Assembly: GCA_963971285.1 (NCBI GenBank)
Contig: OZ020253.1
Span: 3,410,001 to 3,474,000 of the forward strand
Direction: 5' to 3'
Length of the DNA: 64,000 bases
Source of the DNA: Astropecten irregularis
Lineage: Eukaryota > Echinodermata > Asteroidea > Paxillosida > Astropectinidae
Each line of letters starts with the position of its first letter. The stretch's first letter is position 1. The position numbers and the translations under genes are program-made. Below, in pieces: positions 57,301 through 62,109 of this stretch. The notes below the pieces were generated by a model. That model searched no databases. It was not told the DNA's origin and saw nothing but the letters and a program-made list of their open reading frames with translations.

Positions 57301-60300
57301 AGCTTAAATATAACATAATACTAAACAGAAATCTTGCCTATAACTTACATGGGTATAACGATGATGATGGTAGAAACATACCGTTACAATCTTTCTGCCT
57401 GTAATGCTGTATTAATCCAGACAAGAGTAAAACCAGTTACCAAAAACAATTTTGATCTTTGAAAGAAAAAAAATGAGGGTGACAAGATTTTTTAAATACC
57501 GTGTGTGTTTTTCACTGTTTTCTAAAAAAGTGGGCACTGTATGGGACTGGAAATTTCACAGATCACTGTTGCTATATTTTTGCCCATGAATCTGTATTTC
57601 TTTGACAAAAAGTAAAGTATGATATTACCTTTAAAACTGACTGGATTAGTCATTGAAAAGTGAACAAAGAAAAATTGCATGAATAATGTAATATGTAAAC
57701 AATATCTGTTTTCTGCACACAGGTTACATCGCTCACGAGTTCATCATCGACACAAGAGAGTTTAAGCAGCTATGTGGTGTGGAAGCAGCTGATATTGCCA
57801 AACGGTTGCAGGACTTTGGTAAGTGTCACAGAAAATTAGGAACTCCGGAAATTAAAGTGGCGGATATTGAATATTCATATTTAAAGAACATATTCATCTG
57901 AATTGTATATTGAGATTTATTATGTCAAATCCATTGTAAGGATGGAATAATGTACTCGCTATTAAGTGACATTTCACTATCATTTCAGCTATCAGTTTCA
58001 TCAGACTGCTTGACACAATGAATCTTAAAAAATACATGTAATTTTGACTGAAGAAAGGTCTAAATTTAAGATTTTTGAACAAAATGTCTGAATTAGTGGG
58101 CATGCAACTGTGGGCAAGATGGCCCATCAGTAACCATTGCAATGGGAATTAAAGGCCCAATAGCGCTCCGCACTAATGACGTCACAAAATTCACGGATGT
58201 CAGACAAACATTGACTCACACACGACTGTACATGCACGCGTACACACCCATGCACGTGTGCATGGTTGCAATATTTGTCTGAGGTCCGGTGCTATTTTTA
58301 GTGCAAGTGCGGAGCGCTATTAACAACTTGCTCTTCAAAGACTTGTGGAAGCAAAGGGTACAGTATATGCACAGCCAGTCATCTAGGCCATCAGTGACAG
58401 ATGCATCATGCCCCCTGATGCCTCCATTCTGCATTATAGTGGCGTTCCACTTTGCAATCTTGGGTTGATACATGCTATACCAGGGGCCAGTTTCATAGAG
58501 CTGCATGAGCACCAAAATTTGCTCAAGCACCAAAAATCTTGGTGAATAAAATCAATATGCAAGCCAAAACTCCTTGTGAATGTTATGCTCAGCAAACAAT
58601 GGCCGAATACAAGTCAAAAGCAGTAAATATCACATGAAAATTTGCAAATTAGGCTTGCTCTTCACCGACGTGGATGAGCACTGCATACTCAGTACTTGTT
58701 GAGTGCACATGACAAAATCATGCGCTGGCTCAGGTGGGATTCGAACCCACAACCTCCTGCTTACTAGTGCAGATGCCATACCAATTATAGGCCACTGAGC
58801 TAGCTGGGGTCAGCGGGGTGAATTTAATCCAATAATGTTTGATCAAGGAAGACTTTTCATGCTTAAAGCAAATGTTGTGCTTTAGCAGCTCTATGAAATT
58901 AGCAAGTACTAAATAATTCAATGTACTCTTGTATTCATTTGCAGGTTTCCATGCTCCTACCATGTCCTGGCCAGTCACCAATACCCTGATGGTTGAACCT
59001 ACAGAGAGTGAAAACAAGGCCGAGTTAGATCGATTCTGTGATGCTATGCTCCGTAAGTCATTCATAATGACTGTTTGTTTCAGGCACGTGATCAGTGATC
59101 TAGCAGATCCACGTCCCATGCAGGATATACGAAAATGGGATCCGGAGCAGCAGGATCACTGATCTCATGCACGAAACAGCAGACCCATGTACAGTGGAAG
59201 TGTTATAAACCTGTTTCCATATGCATGATTATTTCATCTGGTGCGAGTGCGTTGTGTATTAGTTCTGTTTTAGTGCACGAATACCTTTCCCTTTTGGTCT
59301 TTTTGGCCGCATAGGTGGCGAGTGCATTATGTACTCGCCTCTCACCAATGTGGCCTGGGTTCGATCCCGGCTTTGGTCATATGTGAGTAGAGTTGTGCAT
59401 TGGTTCTCTCCTATGCTACAAGGGTTTTTCTCTGGGTTCTCATATCTAAAAAGATTCCTTAATCCCTTCTGCCTGGGAAGCATCTATTGCAGTTTGCATC
59501 ATGGTGTGAGAGTCATTGCTTTATTATTTCCAATGAAATATATTGAATGGGGGTACTGTCTGGAACAAGAGGTTCAATGAACCTGGTTTGTCCCAAAAGA
59601 ATTCTCTCATTGTGGTACATTTACCCCCTTGCATTTGAATAGATCTGCATTTTCAAGGAGACCTAATCTGTGACTTCTGAACACAGCTGCTTGCATAGAT
59701 TACAGTCCGCCTGGAATTTGGGATATTGTGTGCCAGTCTTCAACCATTGTGTGCCCGCATCGTTTACACTGAGCTCCTTGCACACATGGCCCAGCCAGAT
59801 GACCTCTATTTGACCAGTGGCTGATAATGAGGCCGCTACAAGCAAAGCAACAACAAAAACAGGCTGAAAAGGTTAGGAAGTTTTGTAAATTGTTTATTGA
59901 TTATCCTTATATTACCCAGATATCCGAGAGGAGATCGATGAAATCATCGACGGTAGGATAGCGCTGGAGCAGAGTCCGCTGAAGAACGCTCCCCATTCTC
60001 AGAGTATTGTAATGGCCAACCACTGGCCATGGCCGTATACAAGGGAGCAAGCTGCCTTCCCTATGGTAAGTAGGATACTACTGTAGTAGAGTCTGTAGGA
60101 GAACGGTACCCATTCCAAGAGTGTTACAATGGTTAACCACTAGTCACAGCCATTTGCAAGGGGAAAGTTTGCTTTCCCAAATCAAAAGAGGCCTACATCC
60201 ATTGTCTGACAGGCCAACATCCACAGTATAAATATTTGTTGCTTTTCTGAGCAAAGGGGAAAAGCCTTTGCTTTTGTTCAGATTTTTCTTTCTTCTTCCT

Positions 60301-61408
60301 CCTCTTCTTATCATTGGAATTCCCATAGTCTTTGTACATGGCCGTCAATCTTAATGAAACTTGGTCCTAAGAAAGGTCCATGATAATGTACAAGTATGCT
60401 GAACATGTACGTCATCATGTGTCACGCCAGCTGTGTAATCTAGGGGAAATGGCGCCCAGGGCAAGTGCTAAAATTGCGCCCTAATTTCAACTTCTAATGC
60501 CAATGGGAAAAGAAATCAGACAATTTGAAATGCGCGGTATTTTTGAACAAGTGAGGGCGCTTCGTATAACTTCCGGGGGTCATTTGACAATGCGTTGTTG
60601 TTGTGTACCGCTGTGTCAGAATACAACTCGTACATGTCATAGTAAAAATATACACTTCTATCGTATCCCAAAAGACAAAATTGTCTTTGTAAATGACCTC
60701 TGCTCAATTGATAATTAATCGGACCATACCCCCAGAAAGTAAGTAAAGTTGTATCTAACAGCGCCCTCTTGCGTTAAAAAATACGGCGCATTGGAATCTT
60801 TCTTTGTTTGTTCATTGGATTAGATTTCCAATAACTCCAACAGTACAGGTACACTATATTTTTTTTTGCGCCCCTAAAAAGTGGAACCCAGGGCATGTGC
60901 CCCCCTTGCCACCCCACCAGATAAGCCAGTAGATAATGCCTTAAAGGGGCAAACTTCATACACCCATTCAGAACAAACCCTACGTCCATTTGGGTTCAAA
61001 CTATGGATGTTTATGAAACGGAGGCTACGGCTCCGGCTCCATTTCGTGAATCCATTCTGAAAAAACTGGTATCAAAATAGACGCTATTGGCTGCAGTTCG
61101 GAAGTAGATTCTCTGGTTTGAACAAGAAAACAGAGCTTCAGCTTCAATGAAAAACCACAGCCTATATTTTCAGCATATGGATGTCAGAGCTGGAGCTTGA
61201 AACCTAAAGCTTAAGCCTCCAACTGTTTGTGGTCTGAAAATCATTGGCATGACATCAACTGATTTTTCCTTTGTCTGTTATATCAATTAATTTGCAGGAA
61301 TTTGTGAAACCAGACACCAAATTCTGGCCCTCTGTTGGTCGCATCGATGACGTCTACGGCGACCAGAATCTCGTATGTTCCTGTCCACCAATGGAAGCTT
61401 ATGAATAA
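27302..61408 (+). CDS. GLDC: Glycine decarboxylase (glycine cleavage P-protein), complete gene (23 coding exons, 1027 aa)
   Basis: Exons: 27302-27595, 31746-31824, 34222-34357, 36064-36228, 37357-37434, 39094-39241, 40066-40262, 41782-41878, 42473-42578, 43150-43292, 44961-45041, 45640-45743, 46885-47011, 47633-47775, 48402-48477, 49676-49801, 51151-51413, 55307-55454, 56688-56799, 57723-57818, 58945-59052, 59920-60065, 61298-61408 (TAA). All are GT-AG with matching phases; the sum is 3084 nt. The P-protein decarboxylates glycine and passes the aminomethyl group to the lipoyl H-protein in mitochondria. The N-terminus is Arg-rich with few acids and a plausible cleavage near RRFQST, i.e. a transit peptide. 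Family blocks include [104 protein letters not shown], the PLP lysine Lys770 in HLNLHKTF, and [16 protein letters not shown]. Human GLDC is 1020 aa by memory. No stop or frameshift seen. Confidence 0.97.
27641..28246. mobile_element. Three GGCGATTGTAAAGTT-ended MITEs in GLDC intron 1
   Basis: Copies at 27641-27765, 28005-28128 and 28129-28246 (third lacks a clean left end). Each ends GAACTTTACAATCGCC or a close variant, carries a disrupted inverted start GGCGATTGTAAAGTTTGGGA, and holds a GTGGTAAAAACACAG-like block. Confidence 0.8.
28285..28385. repeat. TCCATAAAGTACGTACGCA repeat
   Basis: GTTGTCCATAAAGTACGTAC, then GAAATGCCGACTTTTGAAAC and a C-rich tract ending GTACGCATGGTGTACGC. A second copy is at 29180-29262 (CCATCCGTAAAGTATGTACG). 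Probably a small DNA element family with GTACGC inverted motifs. Confidence 0.6.
28591..29076. mobile_element. Two back-to-back CWG-clan MITEs
   Basis: 28591-28833 is the GCTAAGCA type (CAG left, CTG right); 28837-29076 is the GCTTAAGCA type with CTG on both sides. They share the single CTG at 28834-28836 between them, so one inserted at the edge of the other. Confidence 0.85.
29180..29470. mobile_element. TCCGTAAAGTA repeat copy and GATC-core MITE fragment
   Basis: 29180-29262 is the second CATAAAGTACGTACGCA-type copy. 29268-29470 has GATCTTACAGAGATC, then TTTTTCTCAAAAAGTGGGCA and TTCACAGATGACTG from the GATC family. Confidence 0.6.
29990..30359. mobile_element. Non-autonomous hAT-type element
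   Basis: CAGGGCTCAAAAT left and AAATTTGAGCCCTG right ends, flanked by direct repeats CTCCATA at 29983-29989 and 30360-30366. CAGGG-type ends and a 7-8-bp duplication fit hAT. The interior contains part of another family (GCGATGATCGCAAAGCG, ending GTGAAATCGGCCCC, near 30240-30290). Confidence 0.75.
30515..30753. mobile_element. MITE of the CWG clan, GCTAAGCA type
   Basis: GGGCCAATTTTATAAAACTG left, CAGTTTTATGAAATTGGCCC right, flanked by CAG (30512-30514) and CAG (30754-30756). Closest relative at 19716. Confidence 0.9.
30783..31325. mobile_element. Probable DNA element rich in AAACCGATCGGTTTTA words
   Basis: TACGTTCAGACAGCGTGTTAA near the left and TTAATGTCTGAAC near the right form imperfect inverted ends. 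The interior repeats GATCGGTTTTAGCA and CTAAAACAG words in both orientations. No coding frame. Confidence 0.5.
31405..31560 (-). mobile_element. CWG-clan MITE fragment, GGCCCAATTT family interior
   Basis: Contains GTAGCAGACTTTTTTGCTTACGG, TTTCATGGGAGAGTTTTCTT and GCTAACC words in the order of the 15707 family, but both ends are missing. It lies about 190 bp before GLDC exon 2. Confidence 0.5.
31870..32245 (+). mobile_element. SINE-C copy with (AAAT)n tail
   Basis: Head with AGGTGGCAAGGTGCGTTAGG and GGGTTCGATTCCGGCCTGGG, body as in the 12065 copy, and tail AAGAAATAAATAAATAAATA at about 32219-32245. The A-rich tail is direct support for retroposition. It begins 46 bp after GLDC exon 2. Confidence 0.85.
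32392..32460. repeat. Dispersed repeat fragment (17293 family)
   Basis: AAGTAATAGACTTCTGCGAA followed by GCTCATTAGCCAAAATAATG, as at 17295-17345. Confidence 0.5.
32483..32960. mobile_element. SINE-A composite: minus head joined to a plus copy
   Basis: 32483-32660 is a minus head (GGGATTTGAACCGGCAACCT, CCAACTGAGCCATATCCAGC). 32670-32960 is a plus leader (TCCTCTTTGAGTGATCCCCC) with a damaged tRNA head lacking a clear A box. Confidence 0.7.
33285..33510. mobile_element. SINE-A copy with an internal inverted duplication of the tRNA head
   Basis: GACACCACCAACGTAGGGCT...GCTCAGTTGG is followed at once by its reverse complement (CCACTGAGCTATCCAGCCCT...GGTGGTGTCC). The normal remainder then resumes (TTGGTAGAGCGCCTGTACAG, GGTTCGAATCCCGCTCCAG). 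Confidence 0.8.
33660..33965 (+). repeat. Dispersed repeat, third copy of the 6340 / 16855 family
   Basis: Contains AACTCAACATGTCTATCATT, GCGATGAAAAACCTTGCTTA and a G-rich stretch GGGGGGGGGCATAC. GLDC intron 2. Confidence 0.55.
34393..34635. mobile_element. DNA element with GGCGCCTTTCCATA ends
   Basis: GAGGCGCCTTTCCATAAATG on the left is inverted as CATATGGAAAGGCGCCT on the right; TTTTTTCATCCG / CGGATGAAAAAA follow. The interior repeats ACGTACATGCAACG. GLDC intron 3. Confidence 0.8.
34706..34910. repeat. Direct repeat of about 75 bp, two copies
   Basis: GGTCAAAACCCGATCATGTG...GAAAGTGATGTACA at 34714-34775 recurs as GGTCAAAACCTGATCATGTG...GAAAGTGATGTACA at 34840-34907. Confidence 0.7.
34945..35290. 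mobile_element. GATC-core MITE, variant copy
   Basis: AACAATCCAGAACAGAAATC, TTTCTGCCTGAAATGCTGTA, the core words GGAAGATCAAAAATGAG, then the variant module (TTTTCTACTGTTTCCAGTTA, GAGCTGAAAATTTCAAAGG). Confidence 0.65.
35641..35945. mobile_element. GATC-core MITE with the hairpin core lost
   Basis: TTAAAGGTATTCTATAATGC left, TATGCTACCAAAGTATGATA right; the central GATC hairpin has been deleted. It ends 118 bp before GLDC exon 4. Confidence 0.65.
36266..36778. mobile_element. DNA element with TGTGGACAAGT ends
   Basis: GTGGACAAGTGGTTGCTAAA with CTATAAAGGAAAGGAAAGCA on the left is inverted as TGCTTTCCTTTCCTTTATAG and ATACTTGTCCACG on the right. About 510 bp, no transposase seen. GLDC intron 4. 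Confidence 0.75.
36850..37315 (-). mobile_element. SINE-A, one full copy plus a truncated copy
   Basis: 36850-37165 is full (GGATTCGAACAAGCAACC, GAGCTACCCAGCCC, leader to GGGGGATCACTCAAAGAGGA). 37170-37315 has a second tail and an inverted leader (CAGTCAGTTTCCCTTGTGG). It ends about 42 bp before GLDC exon 5. Confidence 0.75.
37569..37815. mobile_element. Probable DNA element, GTTCTCATTGGACTT ends
   Basis: GTGTTCTCATTGGACTTATT on the left is inverted as AAGTCCAATGGGAACAC near 37765-37782. The interior repeats TTACCGCGAC and CTGTAAA words. Confidence 0.6.
37998..38225. repeat. Direct repeat of about 110 bp, two units (inverted sister at 59695)
   Basis: Both units hold TTATCAGCCAYYGGTCAAA, AGAGGTCAT and CGGGCTATGTGTGCAG. 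The same block in reverse is at 59695-59860 (CACATGGCCCAGCCAGATGACC, CCAGTGGCTGATAATGAGG). Confidence 0.75.
38620..39050. mobile_element. Large foldback element, GCTTGGAGTTAGGAGGGCC arms
   Basis: TGCTTGGAGTTAGGAGGGCC, CGATCCTAGCAGGATCTTT and GGATGAGAGGATCAGAACA on the left match inverted TGTTCTGATCCTCTCATCC, AAAGATCCTGCTAGGATCAA and CCTCCCAACTCCAAGCA on the right. Arms are about 150 bp. GLDC intron 5. Confidence 0.8.
39262..39504. mobile_element. MITE of the CWG clan, GCTTAAGCA type
   Basis: GGGCCAATTTCATAGAGCTG left, CAGCTCTATGAAATTGGCCC right, CAG duplicated on both sides. It starts 20 bp after GLDC exon 6. Confidence 0.9.
39650..40013. mobile_element. GATC-core MITE, 52 bp before GLDC exon 7
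   Basis: TTAAAGGTAATGTACTTTGG left, ACCAAAGTAAGTATGATAGTACCTT right, GATCTTC / GAAGATC core words and ATTTCAGGCAGAAA inside. A 16-bp tandem duplication (GAAATTCCCAGT) occurs near 39738-39770. Confidence 0.75.
40300..40730. mobile_element. DNA element with GATACCAATACGCAAAC ends
   Basis: GGATACCAATACGCAAACGG left, TGTTTGCGTATTGGTATCTG right, about 430 bp. No transposase. It starts 37 bp after GLDC exon 7. Confidence 0.75.
41274..41696. mobile_element. Tc1/mariner-type MITE, CAGGGTGTCCC ends, TA target
   Basis: CAGGGTGTCCCGGAAAAAAT left and GGGGGACACCCTG right, flanked by TA on each side. Long inner arms match (TGATACAGCCATGTCTTGGC / GCCAAGACATGGCTGTATCA), so the transcript would fold. GLDC intron 7, ending 85 bp before exon 8. 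Confidence 0.85.
41939..42115 (+). mobile_element. SINE-B copy
   Basis: TGCGGTACCTACTGCGATAT leader, head AGCTAGCTCAGTGGTCTAGA and B box GGGTTCGAATCCCACCTGAG, tail CAGTGAAGGGCAAGCCTAAT. Confidence 0.85.
42173..42376. mobile_element. Small foldback element, GTTGAAAGGCAACGAC ends
   Basis: AGTTGAAAGGCAACGACATT left and GTCGATACCTTTCAAC right are imperfect inverted repeats; GGACTGCTAG / CTAGCAGTCT lie just inside, as do GACACTTG / CAAGTGTC. Confidence 0.6.
42940..43097. mobile_element. GATC-core MITE, right arm, 52 bp before GLDC exon 10
   Basis: CATTTCTGGATAAATACAGC, AACGGTAAGTTTCTATCAGC, TTATAGGTAAATCCGTGGAG and AAAGTATGATATTACCTTTAA. Confidence 0.65.
43460..44170. repeat. GGGAGCATGCACCGCGG repeat split by a 509-bp element (43562-44070)
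   Basis: The outer repeat matches 19651-20010. The insert starts CATAGACATAAATAACCTAT and ends ATAGGTTATT-like sequence as inverted GGGTTATTTATGTCTGTG (about 32-bp ends, few mismatches). It is flanked by direct 8-bp copies CATGCAAC at 43554-43561 and 44071-44078. An 8-bp duplication fits hAT or P elements. GLDC intron 10. Confidence 0.85.
44320..44580. mobile_element. Foldback element with CCCAGACTAAAGAC arms
   Basis: TTTTCCCAGACTAAAGACTC...CACATGAATCAGGGCAAGCTTTTGC (44352-44408) is inverted at 44500-44562 (GCAAAAGCTATCCCCGAATC, ...GTCTTTAGTCTGG). One arm is also found at 17925-17990. Confidence 0.7.
44604..44905. mobile_element. MITE of the CWG clan, GGCCCAATTT ends
   Basis: GGCCCAATTTCATGGCATCC left, GGATGCCATGAAATTGGACC right, CAG at 44601-44603 and 44906-44908. 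It ends 55 bp before GLDC exon 11. Confidence 0.9.
45135..45380. mobile_element. GATC-core MITE fragments
   Basis: Two overlapping arms with CTGCCTGAAATGCTG (45147 and 45300) and a GATCTCTGAGATC core at 45359-45371. Confidence 0.6.
45395..45575 (-). mobile_element. SINE-E copy (tRNA-derived)
   Basis: GAGGAGCAATATGTGACAAT, GTCTTGCCCAAGGATGCAAG, CACTAGCCCATGGCTGGATTCGAA (B box complement). The plus-strand sister is at 57085-57250. Confidence 0.7.
45775..46165 (+). mobile_element. SINE-A: three partial or full copies in series
   Basis: 45780-45840 (GGTTTGAATCCCGCTCGAG), 45841-45912 (TAGCTCAGTTGGTAGAGCGC, TTCAAATCCTGC) and a fuller copy 45925-46165 (leader GTTTCATGGCTTCTGACTGC, head GTTAGCTCAGTTGGTAGAGC). 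It starts about 30 bp after GLDC exon 12. Confidence 0.75.
46250..46388. mobile_element. MITE, GGATCC-rich family
   Basis: GGCCTGTTTGTTTCAGGAAC left, GAACCAAACAGGCC right, with GGATCCCATTTTAGCGTATC inside. Confidence 0.7.
46400..46823. mobile_element. DNA element with CACTGATCCAGTAGGCC ends
   Basis: CACTGATCCAGTAGGCCACG left; GGCGTAGCCTACTGGCCATG and GATCAGTG right. 424 bp, no transposase. It ends 61 bp before GLDC exon 13. Confidence 0.75.
47012..47632. other. GLDC intron 13, no recognised element
   Basis: AT-rich; I see only a short direct repeat (CGTGATAATACCCATA twice near 47480-47515). No SINE boxes or inverted ends. Confidence 0.5.
47815..47960. mobile_element. GATC-core MITE, left arm, 39 bp after GLDC exon 14
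   Basis: CATACTTTGGTTTTTCTCGA, CAGATACAGTAACAGTCATC and CCCATACGGTGCCCACTT; the GATC core and right arm are missing. Confidence 0.65.
48540..49335 (+). mobile_element. Tandem array of SINE-B units (about 3.3 copies)
   Basis: tRNA-like heads begin near 48671, 48902 and 49153 (spacing 231 and 251 bp), with a partial head at 48545-48597. Each unit has TACCCGCCGCGATATTGGAT, the A-box region, GGGTTCGAATC, then TACAGTGCTCGTCCACGTCG and GGTGAAGGGCAAG. GLDC intron 15. Confidence 0.85.
49350..49579. mobile_element. MITE, AATAGCGCTCCGCACT family, internally duplicated
   Basis: AATAGTGCTCCGCACTAATG left and AAGTGTGGAGCGCTATT right. The block TACATGGACGCGYACACCCA...GGTCCGGTGCTATTTTT occurs twice (about 49408 and 49488). 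Confidence 0.8.
49965..50065. mobile_element. GATC-family variant module, fragment
   Basis: GATAGAACAGCTGCTGTTTG, CATAATTTGATTTGTCATGG and AAACAAACCTGTGAAATTTTC match the variant module at 10260-10345. Confidence 0.5.
50585..50790. mobile_element. Long palindromic element (sister at 24960)
   Basis: ACTGGTGTGTCCCCGCC / GGCGGGGACACACCAGT, ACTCTATACTGCAGGGTGTA / TACACCCTGCAGTATAGAGT and TACGTCCGC / GCGGACGTA surround a centre near CCCTAATCATGGGCCG. Arms are about 90 bp. GLDC intron 16. Confidence 0.85.
51151..51413 (+). CDS. GLDC: GLDC exon 17, carries the PLP lysine and glycine-rich loop
   Basis: Largest internal exon (phase 0 in, phase 2 out), residues 701-787. It holds [42 protein letters not shown] (Lys770) and [10 protein letters not shown]. 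It is followed by the 3.9-kb intron that contains the 32-bp repeat array. Confidence 0.96.
51464..51660. mobile_element. Left end of an older hAT-type element, split by a CWG-clan MITE
   Basis: CAGAGTTGCTGACTCGAGTT (51464-) resembles the left end of the 53039 element. At 51494-51638 a MITE (GGGCCGATTTCATAAAAC ... TTTATGAAATCGGCCC, flanks TTG and CTG) interrupts it. Then GGACTCGAGTTGGACTTGAG leads into the 32-bp array. Confidence 0.65.
51665..54990. repeat. 32-bp TGACTTG array, about 50 units, interrupted at 53039-54732
   Basis: The unit is TGACTTGTGACTTGACTTGG followed by ACTTGCAAAGAA, 32 bp, with variants TTTGGAAAGAA and TTGCTAAGAA. About 43 units lie in 51665-53038 and about 8 in 54741-54990. 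Since 32 is not a multiple of 3, all minus frames read the same 32-residue cycle (SQVTSHS..., KSSHKS...) without stops; these frames are not genes. GLDC intron 17. Confidence 0.9.
53039..54732. mobile_element. Non-autonomous hAT-type element, 1694 bp, with subterminal 32-bp-like repeats
   Basis: CAGAGTTGT left and ACAACTCTG right ends, flanked by a perfect 8-bp duplication GCAAAGAA (53031-53038 and 54733-54740). Left subterminal: CGAGTC palindromes, then units AAAATGACTTGCGACTTGAC. Right: units CGAAATGACTTGCGACTTGA. The 1.3-kb centre (about 53220-54540) holds an 86-codon frame at 53438-53698 that I do not recognise; no hAT dimerisation domain is visible. Confidence 0.85.
55000..55278 (-). mobile_element. 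SINE-A copy just before GLDC exon 18
   Basis: GGATTCGAACCCACGACCTC, CCAACTGAGCCATCCAG, CAGTCAGAAGCCATGAAACC and GAGGATCACTCAAAGAGGAT. Its end (CAAGGGAAACTGACTAG) is about 30 bp from the exon 18 acceptor. It also truncates the right end of the 32-bp array. Confidence 0.8.
55546..55783. mobile_element. MITE of the CWG clan, GCTAAGCA type
   Basis: GGCCAATTTCATGGATCTGC left, GTGCTAAGCAGGGCTGTGAA right; flanks decayed (AAG / CTG). Closest to 28591. Confidence 0.8.
55831..56293. mobile_element. DNA element with GGGGCCACTCAAAATT ends
   Basis: GGGGCCACTCAAAATTGTCA left and AAAATTTTGAGTGGCCCC right, arms about 40 bp with CAATGTTTTTGAATTTCG. A direct duplication of about 70 bp (CTTGTCATACTGTGTTGCAG...) lies at 55996 and 56114. 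GLDC intron 18. Confidence 0.85.
56465..56635 (+). mobile_element. SINE-B copy, about 50 bp before GLDC exon 19
   Basis: CAGTTAGCTTGGTGGCTTAG, GGCATCTGCACTAGTAAGCA, GGGTTCAAATCCCACCTGAG and GAAGGGCAATAAATTG. Confidence 0.8.
56830..57050. mobile_element. SINE-A composite
   Basis: Minus tail (AAAAGTGAACAAAGACAAATTGACTGCAG) and degenerate head joined to a plus tail (GGTCGCTGGTTCAAATCCCC, TTTCTTTGTTCACTTTTT). It lies 31 bp after GLDC exon 19. Confidence 0.65.
57085..57295 (+). mobile_element. SINE-E copy (tRNA-derived)
   Basis: GGGGTGCTGTGGCTTGTTGC (A-box region), GTGGGTTCAAATCCAGCCAT (B box), then GGGCTAGTGGTGCTTGCGTC and TGTCACATATTGTTCCTCTT, matching 45395-45575 in reverse. Confidence 0.7.
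57303..57680. mobile_element. GATC-core MITE plus SINE-A tail fragment
   Basis: 57303-57635: ATAACTTACATGGGTATAAC, TTTCTGCCTGTAATGCTGTA, GTGGGCACTGTATGGGACTG, ATTTCTTTGACAAAAAGTAA, ending GATATTACCTTTAA. 57640-57680: GACTGGATTAGTCATTGAAA, a SINE-A tail. It precedes GLDC exon 20 by about 45 bp. Confidence 0.65.
58159..58321. mobile_element. MITE, AATAGCGCTCCGCACT family
   Basis: AATAGCGCTCCGCACTAATG left and GTGCAAGTGCGGAGCGCTATT right; GATGTCAGACAAACATTGA and TTTGTCTGAGGTCCGGTGC inside. Confidence 0.85.
58484..58902. mobile_element. CWG-clan MITE split by a SINE-B (58645-58836, minus strand)
   Basis: MITE: GGGCCAGTTTCATAGAGCTG left, GCAGCTCTATGAAATTAGC right. The inserted SINE-B reads CAAATTAGGCTTGCTCTTCA ... 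GGATTCGAACCCACAACCTC ... GAGCTAGCTGGGGTCAGCGG. The intact sister at 28837 runs from CACATGAAAATTTGG to GTTTGATCAAGG without a SINE. The MITE ends 42 bp before GLDC exon 21. Confidence 0.85.
59069..59190. mobile_element. MITE, GGATCC-rich family, about 16 bp after GLDC exon 21
   Basis: ACTGTTTGTTTCAGGCACGT left, CACGAAACAGCAGACCC right, AAATGGGATCCGGAGCAGC inside. Confidence 0.65.
59308..59455 (+). mobile_element. SINE-C copy, 3' truncated
   Basis: TAGGTGGCGAGTGCATTATG, GGGTTCGATCCCGGCTTTGG, GTGAGTAGAGTTGTGCATTG, CTCCTATGCTACAAGGG. Confidence 0.75.
59695..59860 (-). repeat. Dispersed repeat, inverted sister of 37998-38225
   Basis: CCCGCATCGTTTACACTGAG, CACATGGCCCAGCCAGATGA, CCAGTGGCTGATAATGAGGC. 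One unit only. Confidence 0.65.
60532..60788. mobile_element. 257-bp TIR element encoding part of a THAP domain
   Basis: The left end GCGCGGTATTTTTGAAC...GAGGGCGCT and the inverted right end AGCGCCCTCTTGCG...AATACGGCGC form about 30-bp terminal repeats. Comparison with the uninterrupted host repeat (GAAATTGG) leaves AT on both sides, so the target duplication looks like 2-bp AT. That, as I recall, is typical of ISL2EU-type elements, some of which carry THAP domains. Confidence 0.7.
60590..60718 (+). pseudogene. Truncated THAP zinc-finger fragment (about 42 codons)
   Basis: From the ATG at 60590 the frame reads [13 protein letters not shown], then HFYRIPKD. This is the start of a THAP (C2CH) finger: Cys-x2-4-Cys near the N-terminus and the HxFP-like FYRIP block. 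The second half of the domain (Cys-x2-His) is absent before the stop, and no transposase follows. A transposon relic rather than a working gene. Confidence 0.6.
61010..61215. mobile_element. Element with GGCTCCGGCTCC ends (sister of 20200, inverted)
   Basis: GAGGCTACGGCTCCGGCTCC, TATCAAAATAGACGC, GAAGTAGATTCTCTGG and TATATTTTCAGCATATGGAT. It ends about 80 bp before GLDC exon 23. Confidence 0.65.
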
Positions 61409-61905
61409 TCAGACTCTTTGTAAGTTTCCAGTCAAATTTGCCACATTTATTTTTGCTACCAGAACTCCTCCGAAAACCCTAACTGTGGAGAAGGTTTCTG
61501 AATTACTTTGGAAATGATATACATATTTAATATATTGTTACACCAAATTGAAGGTAATATCATACTTTCGGTTTTTGCTAAAGAAATGCAGATTCTTCGG
61601 CACTAATATCAAGAAAGATACAGTAACAGTCAGCTGTGAAATTTCCAGTCCCATACGGTGCCCACTTTTTGAGAAAACAGTGAAAAATGCTGCCTTCATT
61701 TTCAAATCTATTTACAAGAGTTATGATCTCCCTAAGATCAAAACTGTTTTTTGGTCTTTGGTTTTACTCTTTTTCTGGATAAATACAGCATTTCAGGCTG
61801 AAACATTTGAACGGTATGTTTCTACCATCACCATCTTTAAACCCTGTAAGTTATAAGTAAATCTGTGAAGATTGGTATCCTACCAAAGTATGATACTACC
61901 TTTGT
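61409..61905 (+). other. GLDC 3' UTR start followed by a GATC-core MITE
   Basis: 61409-61550 is unique sequence after the stop and lacks AATAAA. 61552-61905 is a GATC-core MITE (AAGGTAATATCATACTTTCG left, GATCTCCCTAAGATC core, CAAAGTATGATACTACCTTT right). The UTR may run through the MITE; the poly(A) site is not evident. Confidence 0.55.
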
Positions 61906-62109
61906 AAGCATTGGCTGTGCAAACCCAATACAATGAATTACTATATTCTAATCATATCACTTAATGATAAAGGACATTAGATATAGATATAGCTCTGCTG
62001 AAATGAAAATTAAATATAACAAATTATTGATTTATTATTGAATTATTCTTTTACGGCACATTATTTTATCATCTGGAGAAAAAAAACACACTTCACAATA
62101 ATATTTCTG

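Larger units (their letters stand above)
60425..60925. mobile_element. GGCGCC-rich element interrupted by a small THAP-coding element
   Basis: Outer parts (60425-60531 and 60789-60925) match 22510-22775: AAGTGCTAAAATTGCGCCC, CTTCTAATGCCAATGGGAAA, then TTCTTTGTTTGTTCATTGGA and GCGCCCCTAAAAAGTGG. GLDC intron 22. Confidence 0.75.
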
